64,000 nucleotides of DNA from Paraburkholderia kururiensis JCM 10599 = LMG 19447 (GTDB taxonomy: Bacteria > Pseudomonadota > Gammaproteobacteria > Burkholderiales > Burkholderiaceae): the NCBI RefSeq assembly GCF_003986935.1, contig NZ_RJZE01000029.1:32001-96000 (forward strand). The letters are read 5' to 3'. Every line of letters begins with the position of its first letter. Positions within the stretch are counted from its first letter, which is position 1. A program made the translations under genes and the position numbers. A model generated the notes under the pieces. The model did no database searches. It was not told the origin of the DNA and saw only the letters and a list, made by a program, of their open reading frames with translations. Of this stretch, positions 24,660 to 37,749 are shown in pieces.

Positions 24660-25751
24660 ATGGCCAGCATGATTACAGTTAACGTCGACCTGGGCGAGCG
24701 CGCCTATCCCATCCATATCGGGGCCAATCTGCTCGGACGTACCGAGTTGTTCGCTCCGCACATCGCCGGCGCAGCCGTCACCATCGTCACCAACACGACG
24801 GTCGATCCGCTCTACGGCGAGACGTTGCGGCGCGCACTTGCCCCGCTCGGCAAGCAGGTTTCCACCGTGGTGCTGCCCGACGGCGAGGCGCACAAGAACT
24901 GGGAAACGCTGAACCAGATCTTCGACGCGCTGCTCGGCGCACGGGCCGACCGCAAGACCACGCTCATCGCGCTGGGCGGCGGCGTGACCGGCGACATGAC
25001 CGGCTTCGCGGCCGCGTGCTACATGCGTGGCGTGCCGTTCATCCAGGTGCCGACCACCCTGCTTTCGCAGGTGGATTCGTCGGTGGGCGGCAAGACGGGC
25101 ATCAACCATCCGCTCGGCAAGAACATGATCGGCGCGTTCTACCAGCCGCAGGCCGTGATCGCGGATATCGGGACGCTGCGCACGCTGCCGCAACGCGAAC
25201 TGGCCGCCGGCGTGGCCGAGGTCATCAAGACTGGTGCCATTGCAGATGCCGCGTTCTTCGAGTGGATCGAAAGCAACGTCGAAGCGCTCAATCGTTGCGA
25301 GCCCGAAGCGCTTGCGTATGCGGTGAAGCGGTCGTGCGAAATCAAGGCGTCCGTGGTCGCCGCGGACGAGCGCGAAGGTGGCCTGCGCGCCATCCTCAAT
25401 TTCGGGCATACGTTCGGCCATGCGATCGAGGCAGGTCTGGGCTACGGCGAATGGCTGCACGGCGAGGCCGTGGGTTGCGGCATGGTGATGGCGGCTGATC
25501 TCTCGGTACGTCTCGGCTATCTCGACGAGGCGTCGCGTCAGCGCATCGTTCGCGTGGTGGAGGCTGCGCATTTGCCCACGCAGGCGCCCGCGCTCGGCGA
25601 AGCGCGCTACATGCAACTGATGCAGGTCGACAAGAAGGCCGAAGCCGGCGCGATCAAATTCATCCTGTTGAAGCGTTTCGGTGAGACGCTGATCACCCGC
25701 GCGCCCGATGAGGCCGTTCACGCTACGCTCGCCGCAACGGTAGCCGCCTGA
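24660..25751 (+). CDS. aroB: 3-Dehydroquinate synthase
   Basis: A 363-residue NAD and metal-dependent enzyme making 3-dehydroquinate from DAHP, the second step of the shikimate pathway. NAD-binding and active-site motifs are seen: ALGGGVTGDMTGFAAACYMR, VPTTLLSQVDSSVGGKTGIN and the metal histidines in LNFGHTFGHAIE and GEWLHGEAV. A second in-frame ATG at 24669 (MITVNVDLGERAYPIH) may be the true start, since it gives the usual betaproteobacterial N-terminus; neither has a strong ribosome site. It is 16 bases downstream of aroK. Confidence 0.96.
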   Translation: MASMITVNVDLGERAYPIHIGANLLGRTELFAPHIAGAAVTIVTNTTVDPLYGETLRRALAPLGKQVSTVVLPDGEAHKNWETLNQIFDALLGARADRKTTLIALGGGVTGDMTGFAAACYMRGVPFIQVPTTLLSQVDSSVGGKTGINHPLGKNMIGAFYQPQAVIADIGTLRTLPQRELAAGVAEVIKTGAIADAAFFEWIESNVEALNRCEPEALAYAVKRSCEIKASVVAADEREGGLRAILNFGHTFGHAIEAGLGYGEWLHGEAVGCGMVMAADLSVRLGYLDEASRQRIVRVVEAAHLPTQAPALGEARYMQLMQVDKKAEAGAIKFILLKRFGETLITRAPDEAVHATLAATVAA

Positions 25752-25816
25752 TACGGGCGCGGTCTGCCGAAGGCGGGACCGCAAGGTTCGCGACGGCGCA
25801 ACAACTGGAGGAGCCG

Positions 25817-27025
25817 GTGAACGAAAGGCGCAGCGACATCCCGGGCGAACAACACGGCCACGCAACGGCTGCTGCGGTGGCCTCTCCCACGGTTGCCGCG
25901 CTCGAAGCGCATCTTGCGCCGTACGCTGCCCGTTCATCGCAGTCTCGTGGACGTCATTTCGATGAGCCGCCCCCTTCCGCGCGCACCGAGTTTCAGCGCG
26001 ACCGGGACCGCATCGTTCACTCCACCGCGTTTCGGCGCCTCGAATACAAGACGCAGGTGTTCGTCAATCACGAGGGCGACCTGTTTCGTACACGGCTCAC
26101 GCACAGCCTGGAAGTCGCGCAGATTGCGCGGTCCGTGGCGCGCAATCTGCGCGTCAACGAAGACCTCGTCGAAGCCATCTCGCTCGCGCACGACCTCGGC
26201 CACACGCCGTTTGGCCACGCCGGCCAGGACGCGCTCAACGAATGCATGCGCGAGCATGGGGGCTTCGAACACAATCTGCAAAGCCTCATCGTGGTCGACG
26301 AACTCGAGGAGCACTACGGCGCATTCAATGGCCTGAACCTGTGCTTCGAAACGCGCGAAGGCATTCTCAAGCATTGCTCGCGTGAAAACGCCCGGCGCCT
26401 CGGCGCGCTCGGCGAGCGTTTCCTGCTGGGTCGCCAGCCTTCCATCGAAGCGCAAATCGCCAACGTCGCGGACGAGATCGCCTACAACAATCACGACGTC
26501 GACGATGGCCTGCGCTCCGGCCTGCTCTCCATCGACCAGCTTGCCGAGGTCGAACTCTGGCAAACGCATTACGAGGCCGCGCGCCGCGACTACCCGCAGA
26601 TCGAAGGACGTCGCCTGATTCATGAAACCGTGCGCCGGATCATCAATACGCTGATCGTCGATCTGATCGACACGACGCGCCGCAATCTCGCCCAGCATGC
26701 ACCCGCGTCGCTCGACGACGTGCGCGCTGCGCCGCCGCTCGTCGCGCACAGCGAGACCGTCGCGGCACAAGCCACGCAATTGAAGCGCTTCCTGTTCGTG
26801 AATCTCTACCGTCACTATCGCGTGATGCGCATGGCGAACAAGGCGCGGCGCGTGGTGGTCGGGCTCTTCGACGCGTTCATCGAGGACTCGCGGCTGTTGC
26901 CGCCTGCGTATCAGTCGAAGGATCCGGCGGTCCAGCCGCGCCTCGTCGCGCACTACATCGCGGGGATGACTGACCGCTATGCGCTCAAGGAGTATCAGCG
27001 GCTCTTCGTGATCGCCGACAACTAA
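25817..27025 (+). CDS. dgt: dGTPase-like HD-domain triphosphohydrolase
   Basis: A 402-residue protein of the deoxyguanosine triphosphohydrolase type 2 family, which cleaves dNTPs to deoxynucleosides and triphosphate. The HD-domain metal site is complete: HSLEVAQIARSVARN, then AISLAHDLGHTPFGHAGQDA, with a later Asp in NVADEIAYNNHDVDDG. The conserved N-terminal block DRDRIVHSTAFRRLEYKTQV is present. It starts with GTG, preceded by GGAGGAG. It lies downstream of aroB and is often found there in Burkholderiaceae. Substrate preference cannot be read from sequence. Confidence 0.92.
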   Translation: MNERRSDIPGEQHGHATAAAVASPTVAALEAHLAPYAARSSQSRGRHFDEPPPSARTEFQRDRDRIVHSTAFRRLEYKTQVFVNHEGDLFRTRLTHSLEVAQIARSVARNLRVNEDLVEAISLAHDLGHTPFGHAGQDALNECMREHGGFEHNLQSLIVVDELEEHYGAFNGLNLCFETREGILKHCSRENARRLGALGERFLLGRQPSIEAQIANVADEIAYNNHDVDDGLRSGLLSIDQLAEVELWQTHYEAARRDYPQIEGRRLIHETVRRIINTLIVDLIDTTRRNLAQHAPASLDDVRAAPPLVAHSETVAAQATQLKRFLFVNLYRHYRVMRMANKARRVVVGLFDAFIEDSRLLPPAYQSKDPAVQPRLVAHYIAGMTDRYALKEYQRLFVIADN

Positions 27026-27121
27026 GCGAGGGGCGCGGTTGCACGCCAGCTCGCCAGCGCCTCGCGCCCGTTTCGCATTCGCAGTCTTTCCAATACCGCA
27101 TCCACCCATGGACGTCTGCCC

Positions 27122-27883
27122 ATGCAAGCTCATCCGATGAAAACATGGCCGTATCCGCACGTGGCTGCCCATCGCGGCGGCGGCACGCTGGCTCCCGAGA
27201 ACACGCTTGTCGCGCTGGAGACAGGGGCGCGCTTCGGACACCGAATGGTCGAGTTCGACGCGAAGCTTTCCGTCGATAACGTCGTTTTCCTGCTGCATGA
27301 CGATACGGTCGATCGCACGTCGAACGGCAGCGGCGCGGCCGCGCGCATGCGCTACGACGCGCTCGCGGCGCTGGACGCCGGCGCCTGGTACGACGCAGCT
27401 TTCGTGGGTGAACGCATGCCGACGCTCGAGCAGGTGGCCGCGCGCTGCAAGGCGTTGGGGCTCGCCGCGAATGTCGAGATCAAGCCGTGTCCCACCCGCG
27501 ACGAGGACACAGGTCGCCTCGTCGCGTTCGAAACGGCCCGGCTTTGGGCGGGCGCGGAACCGGCGCCGCTCCTGTCGTCCTTCTCGTTCGATGCGCTCGC
27601 CGCCGCTCGCGATGCCGCGCCCACGTTGCCGCGCGGCCTGCTCGTTGAACAGCTGCCCGCGGACTGGCGCGCGCAGACAGACGCACTCGGCTGCGTCTCC
27701 CTGCACGTGGACCACGAGCAACTCGACGCGCAACGCGTCGCGCAAATCAAGGCGGCGGGCCTCTTCGTGTTGGCCTATACGGTCAACGACCTGCAGCGCG
27801 CGAGAGAACTCGTCGTGTGGGGCGTGGACACGGTCTGTACCGACCGCATCGACCTGATCGCGCCGGACTCGCTGGGCGGCTGA
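27122..27883 (+). CDS. ugpQ: Glycerophosphodiester phosphodiesterase
   Basis: A 253-residue TIM-barrel enzyme that hydrolyses glycerophosphodiesters to glycerol 3-phosphate and an alcohol. The catalytic block is AHRGGGTLAPENT followed by the metal-binding EFDAKLSVDNVVFLLHDDTV and the later EIKPCP. It lacks a signal peptide, so it is the cytoplasmic UgpQ type rather than periplasmic GlpQ. A second ATG at 27137 (MKTWPYPHVAAHRG) may be the true start. It is convergent with the DUF883 gene, and no clear terminator separates them. Confidence 0.93.
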   Translation: MQAHPMKTWPYPHVAAHRGGGTLAPENTLVALETGARFGHRMVEFDAKLSVDNVVFLLHDDTVDRTSNGSGAAARMRYDALAALDAGAWYDAAFVGERMPTLEQVAARCKALGLAANVEIKPCPTRDEDTGRLVAFETARLWAGAEPAPLLSSFSFDALAAARDAAPTLPRGLLVEQLPADWRAQTDALGCVSLHVDHEQLDAQRVAQIKAAGLFVLAYTVNDLQRARELVVWGVDTVCTDRIDLIAPDSLGG

Positions 27884-27943
27884 ACCGCGGCCGCTCCAGG
27901 TGTGGTCGCCCCTCGGCCCGCACGCCGGCGGGCATGTCCCGCC

Positions 27944-28321
27944 TTATCGCGACCGGGCGAGGACCGCGCCCAGGATCAGCGCCACGCCGCCCACGATCGC
28001 AATCGACTGCCACGGATTCTCGCGGACGTAGTCCTGCGCCTGCTCAAGCGCGTCGCCGGCGCGGTCGCGCACCGCGGCGCGTGTTTCGTCGAGCCGGGAG
28101 CGCGCGGCGTCCAGCCGCTTGCGCATGTCGGCGCGCAGCGTCACGGCGTCGGCCTGCGTGCCGTCGGCGAGTGTGGTTTCCAGTTCGGCGAGCAACGCGC
28201 GCAGTTCGCCGGCCACGTCTTCGGCCGCGTGGCGCGTGTGCCGCGCGATACGGCGCGCGTGGCGGCCGGTGGTGTTCCAGGATTCTCCGATGGCGTCCCG
28301 AGTGTTGGGAAATGCAGTCAT
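27944..28321 (-). CDS. DUF883 family ribosome-associated-type membrane protein (ElaB/YqjD-like)
   Basis: A 125-residue protein. Most of it is a charged helical, coiled-coil-prone region (VAGELRALLAELETTLADG and MRKRLDAARSRLDETRAAVR), then the conserved YVRENPWQSIAIVGGVALIL, a C-terminal membrane anchor ending in ARSR. This is the layout of ElaB/YqjD/YgaM proteins, which in E. coli are tail-anchored, stationary-phase, ribosome-binding proteins. The start at 28321 is preceded by CGGAGCG on the minus strand. Function in this organism is unknown. Confidence 0.88.
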   Translation of the reverse strand: MTAFPNTRDAIGESWNTTGRHARRIARHTRHAAEDVAGELRALLAELETTLADGTQADAVTLRADMRKRLDAARSRLDETRAAVRDRAGDALEQAQDYVRENPWQSIAIVGGVALILGAVLARSR

Positions 28322-28551
28322 GATCGCTCCGTCGATGAAGAATGAAGGGGGTGTCCCGCGCGCCTTGCGTGGAATATTCGCGGGAAGCCCAGTATCACGC
28401 AACTTGGGTGCCCGCGATACCGCTGCAGCGCAACACGCCGCGTCGCGCCTGCCATCAGGGCGTTGCGGGGCGGGTGGAGACGATTGCGGGCACTGTCGGA
28501 ATTACAACCCGTTACGGGGTCAGCACATTTGATCAGGCAGGCATAGAATCG
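28322..28551. other. Intergenic stretch between the DUF883 gene and the ompW terminator
   Basis: About 230 bases with no convincing protein, RNA or repeat. Short readable frames are present but have no family features. It presumably holds the promoter of the DUF883 gene. Confidence 0.5.
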
Positions 28552-28593
28552 AAAAACGCCGCCACGGAACCGGCGAGGTTCCGTGGCGGCGTT
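28552..28593 (-). terminator. Terminator of ompW
   Basis: A 17-bp stem (AACGCCGCCACGGAACC with its perfect inverse) around the loop GGCGA. Read on the minus strand it is followed by TTTTTC, so it terminates the leftward ompW transcript. Confidence 0.9.
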
Positions 28594-28666
28594 CAGGTGA
28601 AAAGCGAAGAATGTGCGAAGGTCCGGGCGGGCCGCTGAATTGCGTCCCTTCGTCGGTGCCGATACT

Positions 28667-29389
28667 TTAGAACGCGTAGCCCACCTTGACGTAAGTAACG
28701 ATCGGGTTCAGCTTGATCTTCGTTTCGGACGTCGCGTTGAGCGTACCCACCGGTGTCGAGCGAGCCGTGTTGAGGGTAGCCTTTACGCTGACCGGAATGT
28801 ACGAGATGGAGAGGCCGGCGAACCAGTGTTTGGTGAACGCGTAGTTGAAGCCGAGATTAAATACCGGCGACCAGGAACGATCCGTCGACACGCTGGTCGG
28901 ACCGTTCAGTACGCCCTGCTCGAACTGGCCGTTGGTGATCTTGGCGTCGGTGAACCAGACGCGCGTCACGCCAAGACCCACATATGGCCGGAACTTCGCC
29001 TGGGCGTCGTTGAAGTTGTATTTGAAGAGAAGGGCGGGGCTCCACAGTTTTGCCGAACCGAGCTTGCCGAACTGTTCGAAGGTGCCTTTGCCGTTCAGGT
29101 CGAATTTGGGCGGAATGCCGAGCTCTAACTCCGTCGAGATGTGGTCGGTGATGTAGTAACCGAAGCTCAAACCGATCGTGTCGGAATCGTCAATGCCGGC
29201 ACCGGTGTTCGGAATCGTGATGTTGACGGGTGACCCGCCGACGTTGGTGACTTTGAGTGGATCGCTGCTGTCTTGGGGCATGAAATGAAACCACCCCGTC
29301 GTAACGTAAAACGTATTGGCCGTCTGCGCGTGCGCTGCGGTCATGCAGGCGAGCGCCGCCATCCCCGTCAAGGCCTGTTTTAATTTCAT
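28667..29389 (-). CDS. ompW: OmpW family outer-membrane protein
   Basis: A 240-residue eight-stranded beta-barrel. The signal peptide is MKLKQALTGMAALACMTAAH with AHAQT cleavage. Barrel features include GLSFGYYITDHISTELELGI, ALLFKYNFNDAQAKFRPYVG and the terminal aromatic KVGYAF. OmpW proteins form narrow hydrophobic channels and are often induced under oxygen limitation or stress. The start at 29389 has GGAGGAGCACAA upstream. It is a single-gene unit with its own strong terminator, divergent from the transposase homologue. Confidence 0.93.
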   Translation of the reverse strand: MKLKQALTGMAALACMTAAHAQTANTFYVTTGWFHFMPQDSSDPLKVTNVGGSPVNITIPNTGAGIDDSDTIGLSFGYYITDHISTELELGIPPKFDLNGKGTFEQFGKLGSAKLWSPALLFKYNFNDAQAKFRPYVGLGVTRVWFTDAKITNGQFEQGVLNGPTSVSTDRSWSPVFNLGFNYAFTKHWFAGLSISYIPVSVKATLNTARSTPVGTLNATSETKIKLNPIVTYVKVGYAF

Positions 29390-29576
29390 TTGTGCTCCTC
29401 CATAAAAGGCGTGCTCATTATGACCAGAACGTTTCAAACAGACCATATGGCACGGTTAGAGCTTTCTCCCTAAGCGCTGCGGGGTTTCCGCGCGAGCCGC
29501 GCCACGCCGAAGGCCGCGCGGCGGCCGTTGCGCGGACCCGCGGGTATTTACTAACGCCACTATTGGAAAATCCAGC

Positions 29577-30284
29577 ATGGCACGGCTTGCACGTCTTTAT
29601 GTCCCAGACCAGCCTCAGCACGTGATCCTGCGCGGACTCGACCAGCAGCCCGCTTTCGTCGACGACCAGGACTACGAGCTGTTCATCGATTGCCTGAAGG
29701 CGGCGGCGCGCGATCATCATCTCGCCGTGCACGCCTGGGCGCTCATGCCGGGTGCGGTGCAACTGCTTGTGACACCGTCCGACGAAGCGAGCCTGCCCAA
29801 AGCGATGCAGGCCGTGGGCCGCCGCTACGTGGCTCACTTCAATCGCCGCTACTCGCGGCGTGGCACGTTGTGGGAGGGCCGCTATCGCGCAACGGTGATC
29901 GAGGGCGAGCGGTACTTCCTGCTCGCGAGCCGCGTGGTGGAACTCTCGCCGGTGCGTAACAAGCTCGTGGCAGCGCCCGAGGATTACCGCTGGTCGAGCT
30001 ATCGCCATCACATCGGGCTGACGGTCGACAGCCTCATCACCGACCATCCGCTCTACTGGTCGCTTGGCAATACGCCGTTCGAACGGCAGCGGGCCTACCG
30101 CGAACTGTGCGAGCAGCCGCTCGACGAACGCGAAGCAAATCAACTGCTTCAGGCCACGCTGAAGGGTTGGGTGCTGGGCGGCGAGTCGTATCGCGAATGG
30201 GCGTCGCGTACGGCGAACCGGCGCGTGTCGCCGCTACCGCGCGGGCGTCCGCGCAAGGTTCGGGAGACGCCGCAGACGCAATAG
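29577..30284 (+). CDS. REP-associated tyrosine transposase homologue with altered active site
   Basis: A 235-residue protein of the Y1_Tnp/RAYT family (IS200-like). The fold is recognisable from PQHVILRGLDQQPAFVDDQD, FIDCLKAAARDHHLAVHAWA, GRRYVAHFNRRYSRRGTLWE, GRYRATVIEGERYFLLASRV and YRWSSYRHH. The normal HUH metal motif MPNHVHLL is replaced by MPGAVQLL, so both histidines are missing, and the usual RYIELNPVR block is RVVELSPVR, so the likely catalytic tyrosine is also missing. No terminal repeats or target-site duplication are visible. The protein is otherwise intact and full length, which suggests a retained, non-transposing role such as DNA binding. It lies upstream of gltB. Confidence 0.85.
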   Translation: MARLARLYVPDQPQHVILRGLDQQPAFVDDQDYELFIDCLKAAARDHHLAVHAWALMPGAVQLLVTPSDEASLPKAMQAVGRRYVAHFNRRYSRRGTLWEGRYRATVIEGERYFLLASRVVELSPVRNKLVAAPEDYRWSSYRHHIGLTVDSLITDHPLYWSLGNTPFERQRAYRELCEQPLDEREANQLLQATLKGWVLGGESYREWASRTANRRVSPLPRGRPRKVRETPQTQ

Positions 30285-30309
30285 CGGCGGGCCGGCGCGC
30301 ATCCGGAAG

Positions 30310-30335
30310 ACGGCATCGGAGGATGCCGTTTCTTT
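30310..30335 (+). terminator. Terminator after the transposase homologue
   Basis: ACGGCATC pairs with GATGCCGT around GGAG, followed by TTCTTTT. Confidence 0.75.
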
Positions 30336-30346
30336 TGCCCTGTTTT

Positions 30347-30404
30347 GATATGGAACCAATTAAAACGACGGAAAATGCACCAATACGATAATTGGTTCCA
30401 TATC
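30347..30404. promoter_or_regulatory. Perfect 16-bp inverted repeat upstream of gltB
   Basis: GATATGGAACCAATTA (30347-30362) and its exact inverse TAATTGGTTCCATATC (30389-30404) are 26 bases apart. The spacer also holds a third ACCAAT (30379-30384). The right arm ends 12 bases before a promoter-like minus-35, a typical place for an activator or repressor site. It is AT-rich against a GC-rich background. Which protein binds is unknown; a regulator of nitrogen or glutamate metabolism is only a guess. Confidence 0.7.
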
Positions 30405-30416
30405 ATCACATTTTGT

Positions 30417-30446
30417 TTGCTATTTCATTGATTCGTCGCGTATATT
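30417..30446 (+). promoter_or_regulatory. Likely gltBD promoter
   Basis: TTGCTA (30417-30422), an 18-base spacer and TATATT (30441-30446) resemble a sigma-70 promoter. It would give an untranslated leader of about 140 bases in front of gltB; no gene is seen in that leader. Confidence 0.5.
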
Positions 30447-30594
30447 CCGAATTCCGGCGATTCCTGGGCGCACGACGCGGGAAATCCGCTCCCCAGCGCG
30501 GCCCTCACTCGGGCGTCAGCGTTCAGCGGGAACAAGAACATGGTTTCAACGGCTGGTACGTCTGCGTACCGGCCCTCTTTCAGACGGTGTCCCC

Positions 30595-35301
<4,707 letters not shown>

Positions 35302-35408
35302 CTTCGCAGCGTTAGCCCGACACGATCGACGAGGCGTGTGCCTCGTACGCGAGAGCGTGCGCGGCACACGCCGATCCCCCACCGAATACATGGATAGACG
35401 AGAGCCAC

Positions 35409-36875
35409 ATGGGTAAGGCAACCGGTTTTCTCGAATTCGAACGCCGTCACGAGGCGTACGAAGCACCGCTCACGCGGGTGAAGCACTACAAGGAATTTGT
35501 CGCGGCCCTCACCGACGAGGACGCGAAGGTCCAGGGTGCGCGCTGCATGGACTGCGGCATTCCGTTCTGCAACAACGGCTGCCCGGTCAACAACATCATT
35601 CCGGACTTCAACGACCTGGTGTTCCGCCAGGACTGGAAGAGCGCGATCGAAGTGCTCCATTCCACGAACAATTTCCCGGAGTTCACGGGCCGCATCTGCC
35701 CGGCGCCGTGCGAAGCGGCGTGCACGCTCGGAATCAATAACGACCCGGTCGGCATCAAGTCGATCGAGCACGCGATCATCGACAAAGCATGGGCCGAAGG
35801 CTGGGTGGCGCCGCAGCCGCCGAAGCACAAGACCGGCAAGAAGGTGGCCGTGGTGGGCTCCGGCCCCGCGGGTCTCGCCGCTGCACAGCAACTGGCGCGC
35901 GCGGGCCACGACGTGACCGTGTTCGAGAAGAACGACCGCGTTGGCGGCCTGCTGCGTTACGGCATTCCCGACTTCAAGCTGGAGAAGTGGCTGATCGACC
36001 GCCGCATGCGCCAGATGGAAGCCGAAGGCGTGACGTTCCGCACCAACGTGTTCATCGGCAAAGACGCGCTGCCGGCCCACATCGGCAACACGGCGAAAGA
36101 AACGCTTTCGCCCGAGGACCTCAAGGAGCAGTTCGACGCCGTCGTGCTGGCCGGCGGTTCCGAAACGCCGCGCGACCTGCCGGTGCCGGGCCGCGAACTC
36201 GCGGGCATTCACTTCGCGATGGAATTCCTGCCGCAGCAAAACAAGGTCAATGCCGGCGACAAGGTGGCCGACCAGCTGCTCGCGAAGGGCAAGCACGTCG
36301 TGGTGATCGGTGGCGGCGATACGGGCTCGGACTGCGTCGGTACCTCGAACCGTCACGGGGCCAAGAGCGTCGCGCAGTTCGAACTGCTGCCGCAGCCGCC
36401 CGAGGAAGAGAACAAGCCGCTCGTGTGGCCGTACTGGCCGGTCAAGCTGCGCACGTCGTCGTCGCACGAAGAGGGCTGCGAGCGCGACTGGTCGGTGGCC
36501 ACGAAGCGCTTCGAAGGCAAGAACGGCAAGGTGGAGAAGCTGATCGCCGCGCGCGTGGAGTGGAAGGACGGCAAGATGCAGGAAGTGCCGGGTTCCGAGT
36601 TCGAGATGAAGGCCGACCTCGTGCTGCTCGCGATGGGCTTCACGCAGCCGGTGTCGCCGGTGCTCGAAGCGTTCGGCGTGGACAAGGACCCGCGCGGCAA
36701 CGTGCGCGCGGCGACCGAAGGCGACAAGTCGTACTACACGTCGGTGGACAAGGTGTTCACCGCTGGCGACATGCGGCGCGGACAATCGCTCGTCGTGTGG
36801 GCGATTCGCGAAGGCCGGCAGTGTGCGCGCTCGGTGGACGCCTACCTGATGGGCAGCTCCAGCCTGCCGCGATAA
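35409..36875 (+). CDS. gltD: Glutamate synthase small subunit
   Basis: A 488-residue NADPH-dependent FAD protein that feeds electrons to GltB. The N-terminal part holds the 4Fe-4S cysteines (ARCMDCGIPFCNNGCPVNN and GRICPAPCEAAC). The FAD-binding loop is VAVVGSGPAGLAAAQQLARA, the NADPH-binding loop is VVVIGGGDTGSDCVGTSNRH, and the C-terminal GDMRRGQSLVVWAIREGR is the family's second FAD contact. Length is normal. A terminator follows at 36977. Confidence 0.97.
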   Translation: MGKATGFLEFERRHEAYEAPLTRVKHYKEFVAALTDEDAKVQGARCMDCGIPFCNNGCPVNNIIPDFNDLVFRQDWKSAIEVLHSTNNFPEFTGRICPAPCEAACTLGINNDPVGIKSIEHAIIDKAWAEGWVAPQPPKHKTGKKVAVVGSGPAGLAAAQQLARAGHDVTVFEKNDRVGGLLRYGIPDFKLEKWLIDRRMRQMEAEGVTFRTNVFIGKDALPAHIGNTAKETLSPEDLKEQFDAVVLAGGSETPRDLPVPGRELAGIHFAMEFLPQQNKVNAGDKVADQLLAKGKHVVVIGGGDTGSDCVGTSNRHGAKSVAQFELLPQPPEEENKPLVWPYWPVKLRTSSSHEEGCERDWSVATKRFEGKNGKVEKLIAARVEWKDGKMQEVPGSEFEMKADLVLLAMGFTQPVSPVLEAFGVDKDPRGNVRAATEGDKSYYTSVDKVFTAGDMRRGQSLVVWAIREGRQCARSVDAYLMGSSSLPR

Positions 36876-36976
36876 GCCTCTGAGCCAAGGGCGCCCGCTT
36901 CGCGCAGGCGCCCTGCGAACAGACTGCGAGAGGAGATTCGCAGGACCAGGTGGAGACGACGATGCAGTAACGAAAA

Positions 36977-37012
36977 GCCGGGCGCCCCGAAAGGGCGACC
37001 CGGTTTTTTTTC
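36977..37012 (+). terminator. Terminator after gltD
   Basis: CCGGGCGCCC pairs with GGGCGACCCGG (one mismatch or bulge) around a CGAAA loop, followed by eight Ts. Confidence 0.88.
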
Positions 37013-37108
37013 GTTTGTTGCCTTCCGCTTATTGCCTTCTTTCCGCGCCAGCCTCGCACACGGCGTTGCGGATAAGATCACGCTGTGTACGACAGCCGGT
37101 CGCCGACA

Positions 37109-37663
37109 ATGCTCGATCACGACACCCGCGCCGCCGAAGGGTGGCAACGCTGCTTCATCGCGCTCTCGCCCGATGCGGCCACGCGCGAGGCGCTGGCTGC
37201 GGTGTCCGTACCGCCGGACTCGCGACGCGTGCCCGACGGGCAGCTTCATCTCACGGTGACCTTCATCGGTGCGCTTCGGGCAGACACGGCCGACGCGCTC
37301 GCCGCCGCCTTGCACGCGAGCACCGCGCCGCTTGCGCCGGCTGCGTTCGAACGCGTCGAGTGCTGGCCGGGCACAGCGCATCCGCGATTGCTGGTGGCTA
37401 CGCTGGCAATGTCCGATGACTTCGTGGCGCTCGACTGGCGCGTGCGCTCGCTGATGATCGAACTAGGCTTGCCCGTGGATGCACGGGCCTTTCGGCCGCA
37501 CATCACGCTCGCGCGCTTCGCCCGGGGTGCGACTGCCGCGACGATTCCCGCCGACGCTCGCCTGCCGCCGTTCGCGCGCTTCGAATCGCTAGTGCTGTAT
37601 TCGAGCACGCTCGCGCGGCAAGGGGCGCGGTATCAGGCGCTGGCGAGCGTGGCGGTGGGGTGA
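37109..37663 (+). CDS. thpR: RNA 2',3'-cyclic phosphodiesterase (2'-5' RNA ligase family)
   Basis: A 184-residue protein of the 2H phosphoesterase family. The two HxT motifs are HLTVTFIG (His47) and HITLARF (His131), giving a complete active site. Members hydrolyse 2',3'-cyclic phosphates on RNA and in vitro ligate tRNA halves; the in vivo substrate is uncertain. A GTG at 37085 would add eight residues; the ATG at 37109 was preferred. It stands alone between the gltBD terminator and the convergent ABC transporter. Confidence 0.9.
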   Translation: MLDHDTRAAEGWQRCFIALSPDAATREALAAVSVPPDSRRVPDGQLHLTVTFIGALRADTADALAAALHASTAPLAPAAFERVECWPGTAHPRLLVATLAMSDDFVALDWRVRSLMIELGLPVDARAFRPHITLARFARGATAATIPADARLPPFARFESLVLYSSTLARQGARYQALASVAVG

Positions 37664-37749
37664 GTTTTTTTGCTCGATGCGGTTGGTCAACCTCGCTGCG
37701 CGTGCCGGTCCCGGTGTACGGTCGCCGCGGCGCGCGCATATCCGCAGTT

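Noticed and set aside
29577..30284. An active insertion sequence at the transposase homologue
   Set aside because: No terminal hairpins, inverted repeats or duplications flank the gene, and the active-site residues are missing.
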